Shown: piece by piece, positions 1 to 4,669 of the stretch
Layout: each line of letters begins with the position of its first letter
Numbering within the stretch: the first letter of the stretch is position 1
NCBI GenBank assembly: GCA_964562405.1
Contig: CAZLTC010000081.1
Coordinates: 1-8,189, forward strand
Direction of reading: 5' to 3'
Source: WJLY01 sp964562405
GTDB lineage: Bacteria > Joyebacterota > Joyebacteria > Joyebacterales > Joyebacteraceae
Length of the DNA stretch: 8,189 bases
The notes under the pieces: generated by a model
What the model was told of the DNA's origin: nothing
Databases searched by the model: none
The model's input: the letters and a program-made list of their open reading frames with translations, nothing else
Translations under genes and position numbers: made by a program

Positions 1-143
1 CCCGCGGGATTCACGAAGACCGCGGACGCGTCGTCGTTCAGAGCGCTCGAACTTGCGCCCCGGATCCAGGTGTCCGACGTTATGTCCGCGCTCGCCGAGC
101 AGGCGACCGAGACGACTGCCAGCGCTACCAGCACTGCTCTCAT
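1..143 (-). CDS. Exported PorV/FadL-like outer-membrane barrel protein, N-terminal fragment
   Basis: Only the first 47 codons are in the window; the gene runs off the left edge. The ATG at 143 is preceded by a good Shine-Dalgarno (GGAGG at 149-153, 5 nt spacing). Residues 1-19 form a signal peptide (MR, a hydrophobic core, then ASA before Asp20). A Cys at residue 15 follows S-V-A, a poor lipobox, so signal peptidase I cleavage is more likely than a lipoprotein. Residues 37-47 read DDASAVFVNPA and the next codon begins GG (Gly). This matches the D-A-S-A-x-x-x-N-P-A-G signature near the mature N-terminus of PorV/UPF0164 and FadL/OmpP1-type barrels. It starts 26 nt after the stop of the Omp85-like gene, so the two are probably co-transcribed. 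The family assignment rests on this short motif; transport or secretion substrates cannot be inferred. Confidence 0.6.
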   Translation of the reverse strand, partial: MRAVLVALAVVSVACSASADITSDTWIRGASSSALNDDASAVFVNPA

Positions 144-169
144 CTTTTCCTCCGCTTTCCGCCGCGGGA

Positions 170-1378
170 TCAGAAGTAGACGTCGAAGTAGATGAAGATG
201 TCAGAGTCGGCCGAAGTTGCCGCTCTCGCAATGTCAACGCCGATGCTGCCGATGCTCGGGGCGTCACTCCTGAAACCTATGCCGAAGTCGTGCTTGAAGC
301 TGCCGTCGACGTCGCCGCCGCTGTCCCAGACCGAGCCCGTGTCGTAGAAGAAGACCGTCCGGAGGTCGGGGTCGTGCAGTACCTGGACCGCATACTCGGC
401 CCTGGCGAACAACATGTTCTTCCCCGAGAAGCTCCTGTGCTCGTAGCCGCGCAGGTTGCCGGGGCCTCCGAGGTAGAACAGCTTGTGCGACGGGAAGTAC
501 GTGCCGCTGCCGATGCCCCACGAGGCCTCGAGGTCGAGCGTCTGGGTCTGCGAAACACGGAACAGCCGCGTCACGTCCAGGACGTACTTGCGGAAGTCGT
601 AGTCGCCGCCGGTGCTTCCGCCCGAGAACTCGAGGAACGCGCGAGCGAGCCATCCCGTGTGCACGTACCGGTTCCGGGAATCGTACACGACCGACCCCAC
701 GTAGCTCACCATCCTGCCTTCGAACGGCTTGGCCGCGCTTTGGGTGCCGACCGTCAGCGGAGGGTTCTCCTTCCAGTCGTCGTCGCGCGCGAAGACGCTC
801 CACACGCTCTGCTTGGTCTCGAGTGACGAGAGGTCGTCATCCCTGTGCTCCAGTCTGAACGTGAGGTCCGGCGTCGCCTTCAGGTTCATGAAGATCGTGA
901 CGCCCTTGCTTCTGAAGTAGTCCCTGCGGTCCGTGCGGGCGAAGAAGGCGTTGAGGTTGCTCCCTAAGTCGCTCACGGCCTCGGCGTCCTCGCGACTCCA
1001 CGCGGTCTTGTCGTAGAACTGGACGCCGATCGAGAAGCTGTCCTGGCTGTGTATCGGCTGCTCGAAGTCTATCTGGTACGTCCCCTCCTCGCGGGCCGAC
1101 ATCCAGCCGCGCATCGCCCTCACGCGCGGGTGCAGGTTCTCCTCATTCTCATACGCGAGGCCGATCGAGTAGTTGATGCCGTCGACGCGGTTGTAGTGGA
1201 AGTCCTGCACCGGCCGGATGCACATCGTGTCCTCGCACCAGTCCACGAAGTCCGAGGCCGTCACCGACATGAACGCGTCGGAGTCGTCGTCAGCGGCTCG
1301 CGCCGGAGCGGTCGGGAACGCAAGGAGAGCAAGAGTTATGGCTGTCAGAGCGGTCAATGCGAATCGTCTGCGCGTCAT
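170..1378 (-). CDS. Compact Omp85/BamA-type outer-membrane beta-barrel protein (no POTRA)
   Basis: The 402-aa protein has a clear signal peptide (MTRRR, hydrophobic core, PARA, cleavage near residue 28) and then an acidic stretch (DDDSD). Barrel hallmarks of the Omp85 (bacterial surface antigen) superfamily follow. These are a YNRVDG segment at about 62-67, a strand pair with VYDSRNRYVHTGW at 231-243, LGGPGNLRGY at 303-312 (the V/L-R-G-F/Y loop motif), FFYDTGSVWD at 343-352, and a C-terminal aromatic (YF) typical of BAM-targeted barrels. Only about 35 residues separate the signal peptide from the barrel, so POTRA domains, present in BamA and TamA, are absent. A Cys pair (C48, C53) in that segment could form a disulfide. 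The ATG has GGAGGG 5 nt upstream. Family members insert or translocate proteins or lipids; without POTRAs this one may be a simple pore or a partner-dependent assembly factor. Family membership is well supported, function is not. Confidence 0.85.
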   Translation of the reverse strand: MTRRRFALTALTAITLALLAFPTAPARAADDDSDAFMSVTASDFVDWCEDTMCIRPVQDFHYNRVDGINYSIGLAYENEENLHPRVRAMRGWMSAREEGTYQIDFEQPIHSQDSFSIGVQFYDKTAWSREDAEAVSDLGSNLNAFFARTDRRDYFRSKGVTIFMNLKATPDLTFRLEHRDDDLSSLETKQSVWSVFARDDDWKENPPLTVGTQSAAKPFEGRMVSYVGSVVYDSRNRYVHTGWLARAFLEFSGGSTGGDYDFRKYVLDVTRLFRVSQTQTLDLEASWGIGSGTYFPSHKLFYLGGPGNLRGYEHRSFSGKNMLFARAEYAVQVLHDPDLRTVFFYDTGSVWDSGGDVDGSFKHDFGIGFRSDAPSIGSIGVDIARAATSADSDIFIYFDVYF

Positions 1379-1455
1379 GACGTCCCTCCGTCATAGCCGG
1401 GGGATCTGCGTCCGGTCCTCGAAGAGATTTACCCGCCGCGCGGTGGGAATGGTCC

Positions 1456-2250
1456 CTAGTTGCGAGTCACGATGGTATCAGTGTAGGTGTCGCTGGTGCA
1501 ACGACGAAGGTAGAGCGACTCGGCCTCCGGGATGAGGGCGAATACGCTTCCCGCCAGCTCGTCCGTCATCGTCACCAGGAGGTCGTTCTTGTCCTGTTCC
1601 TCGTGCGCGGGGAAGACGTACTCCATATAGAGGTTGGGGCCGTCTGCGGCCAGCCCGACGATCCTGCGCGGGTTGAGCACGAAGCCCGTCTTCTCCGAGC
1701 TGGCCGTCAGCCTCTGCTCCACCTCGAGGTCGACGATCCGCCTGGTGAGATCGGTGTAGCAGATGCGCTCGAGACCCAGCGCGCCGCAGAGGTTCTCTTG
1801 CCCCTCGGGCCATACATTGCCTCCGGCCGTGTGGTAGAAAGCCACGTAACGGTCGTTGGCCCCGAGCAGGTACGCGGGGACGCTGTCCGACACGTACGGC
1901 GTCTGCCGCATGACGCCCTCCCAACTCGCGGGCATCAGCCACACTCTGTAGAAGGAGTAGTAGTGGAACCCGTTCGGGTGGAAGAACCGTGTCCGTGTGT
2001 CCTCGGCCATGACCATGAGACCGTCGGCATCGCCCGTCCAGCCGATCGGGGTTGAGCCCGTGTCTGCCTCGACGACGTGCCAGCCGTCCGGCAGCACGCT
2101 CTCGACATTGGCCTTCAGGTTCGCCAGCTCGTCCGAAGTGTCACTCGTGATGCCGGCCCCGGCGGGGGACGACATCACCGCGATCGCAGCGGCCGCAGCG
2201 ACCATAACGGCCGTGCGGTGGAGTGCTCTCTGGGGGCCTCTGTTCATCAT
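1456..2250 (-). CDS. Exported protein of unknown function (264 aa)
   Basis: I do not recognise a family. Residues 1-32 look like a signal peptide (basic start, a long Ala/Val-rich core, SPAGA before Gly33), so the mature protein of about 232 aa is probably periplasmic or secreted. The mature part opens with a short amphipathic segment (LANLKANVESVLPDGWHV, about 42-59). An aromatic-rich central block follows (FFHPNGFHYYSFYRVWL, 89-105), and the C-terminal half is mixed alpha/beta in character. Three Cys (155, 164, 251) could include a disulfide. There is no membrane segment after the signal and no catalytic motif I can name. Two Met codons open the frame; the ribosome site is weak (GGGCAAG immediately before ATG, GGAG 14 nt away), suggesting translation coupled to rlmN, whose stop is 25 nt upstream. 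Codon use resembles its neighbours, and many similar small exported proteins in such genomes remain unnamed. Confidence 0.75.
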   Translation of the reverse strand: MMNRGPQRALHRTAVMVAAAAAIAVMSSPAGAGITSDTSDELANLKANVESVLPDGWHVVEADTGSTPIGWTGDADGLMVMAEDTRTRFFHPNGFHYYSFYRVWLMPASWEGVMRQTPYVSDSVPAYLLGANDRYVAFYHTAGGNVWPEGQENLCGALGLERICYTDLTRRIVDLEVEQRLTASSEKTGFVLNPRRIVGLAADGPNLYMEYVFPAHEEQDKNDLLVTMTDELAGSVFALIPEAESLYLRRCTSDTYTDTIVTRN

Positions 2251-2275
2251 CTTGCCCGTCGTATCTCCGTGTCCG

Positions 2276-3355
2276 TCATGTCTCCGTGCGACTGCCGTCC
2301 TCGCCCCGGCTGCCGTCGCCTCCGCGGGCGATGTGGAGCTGTCCGCAGCCGGCCGATATGTCGCTTCCGCGGCTCTGCCTCCTGACGACGGTCGGGCAGC
2401 TTCTCCTGAGCGTTGTCAGGAAGCGTTCAGCCTTGACTGTGCTGGGGGGTACAAAGGCTGCTTCCGATATTCGATTATAGCAGATGAGGTTGATCTTGCA
2501 AGGCAGCCGGGAAGCCAATCCGGCAAGGGCGTCCGCGTCGTCCTGAGAGTCGTTCACTCCCTCGAGAAGGACGTACTCCAGCGTGACCATCCGACCCGTG
2601 GCCTCCACGTACTCCCTGACGGCGCTCAGGAGTTCCGGCAGTGGATTGGTCCGGGCCACCGGCATCAGCTTCTCCCGCTGCTCCTGCGTGGGGGCGTTGA
2701 GCGAGACCGCGAGATTGACCTGGAGCCCCTCGCCGGCCAGCCGCCGGATGCCCTTGACGAGGCCGGCGGTCGATACCGTGATGCGGCGCGCGCCGATGCC
2801 GAGACCCCACGGCGCGTTGGCTATCCTGACCGCCGCGAGCACGGCGTCATAATTGTCGAACGGTTCGCCCATACCCATGAAGACGAGGTTGTCTATGCGC
2901 TCGGGCGCGGACGCGCGGCGGAGCGCCATTACCTGTTCGATGATCTCCGCCGCAGTGAGGCTTCGGTCGAGGCCCATCGCGCCGGTGGCGCAGAAGGTGC
3001 ACCCGAACCTGCAACCCACCTGGGTCGAGATGCAGCCCGTCCTTCGTCCGCCGTCCTTGAGCATGACGGCCTCCACGCGCGAGCTCCCGGGATACTCCAG
3101 CAGCAGTTTCTCGGTGCCGTCAGTCGGTGACCGCTCGGCGGCGACCACCTGCGACGAGCAGACGGTGAACCGTTCTGCCAGCGCGCTTCGGAGCGCGGCC
3201 GGGAGGTTCGTCATCGCCTCGAAGTCCGACACGTCCTTCTCGAACATCCAGGACGCCAGCTGCGCGGCCCTGTAGTGAGGCTGGCCGAACTCGGCGACCA
3301 CCGACTCGAGGTCGGCCATCGACATACCCTTGAGGTCGTTCCCCTGAATCGCCAA
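2276..3355 (-). CDS. rlmN: RlmN, dual-specificity 23S rRNA A2503 / tRNA A37 C2-methyltransferase (radical SAM)
   Basis: The 359-aa protein is a near-canonical RlmN. It methylates C2 of A2503 in 23S rRNA in the peptidyl-transferase centre, and A37 of some tRNAs, using a [4Fe-4S] cluster and two SAM. Visible residues are the cluster motif CRFGCTFC (C115, C119, C122), the upstream Cys C108 equivalent to E. coli C118, Glu95 in VEAVML, the GMGEP motif at 161-165, and the C-terminal methyl-carrying Cys C337 in DISAGCGQL (E. coli C355). All catalytic residues are present, so it should be active. The start is a TTG with a GAGGGGG ribosome site a few nt upstream. I prefer it to the ATG at codon 11 because residues 6-12 (NDLKGMS) match the conserved N-terminal segment of the family. 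A polar tail of about 20 residues follows the last motif. It is the first gene of the leftward cluster. Confidence 0.97.
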   Translation of the reverse strand: MAIQGNDLKGMSMADLESVVAEFGQPHYRAAQLASWMFEKDVSDFEAMTNLPAALRSALAERFTVCSSQVVAAERSPTDGTEKLLLEYPGSSRVEAVMLKDGGRRTGCISTQVGCRFGCTFCATGAMGLDRSLTAAEIIEQVMALRRASAPERIDNLVFMGMGEPFDNYDAVLAAVRIANAPWGLGIGARRITVSTAGLVKGIRRLAGEGLQVNLAVSLNAPTQEQREKLMPVARTNPLPELLSAVREYVEATGRMVTLEYVLLEGVNDSQDDADALAGLASRLPCKINLICYNRISEAAFVPPSTVKAERFLTTLRRSCPTVVRRQSRGSDISAGCGQLHIARGGDGSRGEDGSRTET

Positions 3356-3473
3356 CAGGTCCCCCTCGGAGTGCTCCGCGCTTGGCCCTTCCCCCGAACG
3401 ACCGATGATTGTATAACGGTATTCGCTGCAGGAGAAGAGCCAGGAGCGTCGGTCCCTACCCTAGGAGTGCGCC
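3356..3473. promoter_or_regulatory. Divergent intergenic region between rlmN and the ArsR-type gene
   Basis: These 118 nt separate two gene starts facing away from each other, so promoters for both should lie here. The only AT-rich patch is 3409-3424, which holds TATAAC at 3412-3417 on the plus strand and TATACA at 3415-3410 on the minus strand. Neither has a convincing -35 at 16-18 nt. The ArsR-type protein may bind here and control itself and rlmN, as is common for divergent regulators, but no strong operator palindrome is visible. The ribosome site AGGAG at 3463-3467 belongs to the plus-strand gene. Confidence 0.4.
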
Positions 3474-3866
3474 ATGGACGACCCGCTCTCCGTGTTCCAC
3501 GAGCTGGGCGACCAGACAAGGCTGCGCGTGCTGGCGTGCATCGTCAGGGGACGCAAGAACGTCTCGACGATCGTGGCCGAATTGGGGTTCTCGCAGCCGC
3601 AGGTGTCCTACCATCTCCGGAAGCTCAGGGAAGCGGGGCTGGCGGTGGAGGAGAAGGACGGGCGGTGGGTATGGTATGAGGCCAACCACGACGCCGCCGA
3701 GCCGCACCTGAGGGAGGTCATCGAGTACGTTGCGCGGTGGGCCCCGCAGGGCGACGCGCCGGTGGAGACGGGGGAGCCTCCCGCGCGCGGGGGCGGAGGC
3801 CGGCGAGATCCCGGGCCGCCCGAGTCGCCGCGGCTGCCCGACGACATGGAGGACTATCTTCTCTAG
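3474..3866 (+). CDS. ArsR-family winged-helix transcriptional regulator with an acidic C-terminal tail
   Basis: The 130-aa protein begins with an ArsR-type fold. FHELGDQTRLRVLACI (8-23) is the helix that opens the domain, VSTIVAELGFSQPQVSYHLRKLREAGL (30-56) is the helix-turn-helix with recognition helix SQPQVSYHLRKL, and VEEKDGRWVWYEA (58-70) is the beta-wing. The CxC metal-site signature (ELCVCDL) of ArsR/SmtB sensors is missing, and the only Cys is C22, so a metal ligand is unlikely; a non-metal signal or constitutive dimer repression is possible. The fold ends near residue 90. Residues 91-130 are a Gly/Pro/Arg-rich disordered tail ending in PDDMEDYLL. The ATG is set by AGGAG at 3463-3467, 6 nt away. 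It is divergent from rlmN. The fold is secure; the regulated genes are not known. Confidence 0.9.
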   Translation: MDDPLSVFHELGDQTRLRVLACIVRGRKNVSTIVAELGFSQPQVSYHLRKLREAGLAVEEKDGRWVWYEANHDAAEPHLREVIEYVARWAPQGDAPVETGEPPARGGGGRRDPGPPESPRLPDDMEDYLL

Positions 3867-3944
3867 ATATCCCGGTCGCACCGCGCGGGCGCCAGGCGGG
3901 GAGCGGCCCACGAGTCAATGCGGACGGCCGGGGCGGGACCGCCG
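3867..3944. other. Non-coding flank left of the assembly gap
   Basis: These 78 nt lie between the ArsR-type stop and the Ns. One ATG at 3918 opens a short Arg/Gly/Pro-rich frame with no ribosome site at useful spacing, and I do not call a gene. No terminator hairpin with a T-run is visible here. Confidence 0.5.
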
Positions 3945-4044
3945 NNNNNNNNNNNNNNNNNNNNNNNNNNNNNNNNNNNNNNNNNNNNNNNNNNNNNNNN
4001 NNNNNNNNNNNNNNNNNNNNNNNNNNNNNNNNNNNNNNNNNNNN
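3945..4044. other. Assembly gap (100 N)
   Basis: Exactly 100 consecutive Ns, the standard placeholder for a scaffold gap of unknown size. The true distance, and even the adjacency of the two sides, is not established by this sequence. Confidence 0.98.
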
Positions 4045-4147
4045 GACCGCCGAGAAGGGCTCGGCGATCTTCGACCGATGCCTGGAACCGATGGTCGCGT
4101 TAGTCAAGGAACGGATCGGAGTTGACGGGATGCCGCCCCGGTGTTAG
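4045..4147 (+). CDS. C-terminal fragment, probable creatininase-family amidohydrolase
   Basis: The frame emerges from the gap and ends at TAG 4145-4147. The first base, 4045, completes a codon lost in the Ns. The 33 complete codons begin TAEKGSAIFDRCLEPMVALV and end IGVDGMPPRC, an amphipathic C-terminal helix. The A-T-A-E-K-G opening followed by such a helix is typical of the end of creatininase-family proteins (creatinine amidohydrolase / MftE-like metal-dependent hydrolases of about 230-260 aa). The catalytic metal site lies in the missing part and cannot be checked. This assignment rests on a short segment; another protein with a similar terminal helix is possible. That it is coding at all is supported by codon pattern and by the promoter overlapping its stop. 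Confidence 0.5.
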
Positions 4148-4150
4148 AAT
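4122..4150 (+). promoter_or_regulatory. Strong sigma70-type promoter for the small exported protein gene
   Basis: TTGACG at 4122-4127 and TAGAAT at 4145-4150 are separated by exactly 17 nt, and each matches the consensus at 5 of 6 positions. The -10 box contains the stop codon of the upstream fragment, so the promoter sits inside the end of that gene. A start site near 4156-4158 is expected. This would give a leader of about 140 nt before the ATG at 4297 and could also transcribe the sigma54 activator gene beyond it. Confidence 0.75.
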
Positions 4151-4155
4151 GATTC

Positions 4156-4296
4156 TGGAGGCTCAGTTCCTCCAACCGGACGACCCCTCCGAAGTTGCGT
4201 CACCCGCCACCGGGCGGGAGTCGATGACGCGTCCCCCGGTGGCGAGCAGTTCAGTGTGACCAGGAATGCCGTATCGGCATGCCACAAGGAGGAAGT
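4156..4296 (+). promoter_or_regulatory. Structured 5' leader with possible Shine-Dalgarno sequestration
   Basis: Three hairpins can be read. The first is TGGAGG (4156-4161) with CCTCCA (4169-4174), loop 7 nt, at the predicted RNA 5' end. The second is GCCACCGGG (4206-4214) with CCCGGTGGC (4235-4243), a perfect 9-bp stem. The third is ATGCCG (4266-4271) with CGGCAT (4275-4280), loop TAT. The gene's ribosome site AGGAGG is at 4287-4292. TTCCTCC at 4167-4173 is perfectly complementary to GGAGGAA at 4288-4294, and a second CCTCC lies at 4186-4190. The first hairpin and ribosome-site pairing are therefore mutually exclusive, a layout seen in translational switches. I do not recognise a known riboswitch class. 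Confidence 0.4.
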
Positions 4297-4620
4297 ATGC
4301 ACGACGGGAAACTCCTTGCCCTGCTTGTGGTGGTCGTGCTGTGCATCGCGTTCACTGCGTCCCCAGCGATGGCAGCATCGCCCGTGCTTTGTCACGGCGC
4401 GACTACTTCACCCAGCGTGCTCGGGATCGGAGACTCGAAGGACCAGAACACCACCTCCGGCGACGACGATCGCTGGGGCGAGCCAGGCGGCGGCGAGCCC
4501 GAGGACGAGATCGGAACGGGTGAGGACATCAGCGACGGGGAACCCGGCGGCAACGGCAAGGCGATCTTGCCCGGCCGCCCCCTGCTCAGGTTCCTCTTCG
4601 GCAACTGGTTCGTTCTGTAG
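4297..4620 (+). CDS. Small exported acidic Gly/Pro-rich protein (107 aa), function unknown
   Basis: I chose the ATG at 4297 because AGGAGG at 4287-4292 precedes it and the signal peptide then starts at once; an in-frame ATG at 4279 lies inside a hairpin and has no ribosome site. Residues 1-26 form a textbook signal peptide: MHDGK, a hydrophobic core at 6-20, and SPAMA before Ala27. Cys16 in the core is not in a lipobox. The mature protein of about 81 aa has one Cys (C32). A disordered acidic linker rich in Asp, Glu, Gly and Pro follows at about 45-87, with GEPGG twice (61-65, 81-85). The protein ends in a hydrophobic aromatic tail, RPLLRFLFGNWFVL (94-107). That tail could anchor to a membrane, insert in a partner, or act as a signal. 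No family is recognised. It lies between a strong promoter and, 49 nt downstream, a sigma54 activator, so co-transcription is likely. Confidence 0.75.
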   Translation: MHDGKLLALLVVVVLCIAFTASPAMAASPVLCHGATTSPSVLGIGDSKDQNTTSGDDDRWGEPGGGEPEDEIGTGEDISDGEPGGNGKAILPGRPLLRFLFGNWFVL

Positions 4621-4669
4621 GTCGATAGAGACCTCGCGTCCCCAGACGGCGAACGAACGAGGCCACTGA

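Noticed and set aside
53..826. Long plus-strand open frame opposite the barrel genes
   Set aside because: It is the antisense shadow of the Omp85-like gene, Arg/Val/Ala-rich and without a ribosome site; the minus frame has a signal peptide and family motifs.
1997..3130. Plus-strand open frame of 377 codons opposite rlmN
   Set aside because: It spans the antisense strand of two well-supported genes; rlmN on the minus strand has all catalytic motifs.
3428..3442. Minus-strand TGGCTCT-N4-TGC resembling a sigma54 promoter before rlmN
   Set aside because: The spacing is right but the -24 box is degenerate; about one match of this quality is expected by chance here, and sigma54 control of rlmN is implausible.
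3918..3944. ATG just left of the assembly gap as the start of the creatininase-like gene
   Set aside because: There is no ribosome site at useful spacing and the first residues (MRTAGAGPP) do not look like that family.
4156..4280. Known riboswitch class (cobalamin, cyclic-di-GMP) in the leader
   Set aside because: The conserved core sequences of these classes are not present in the right order.
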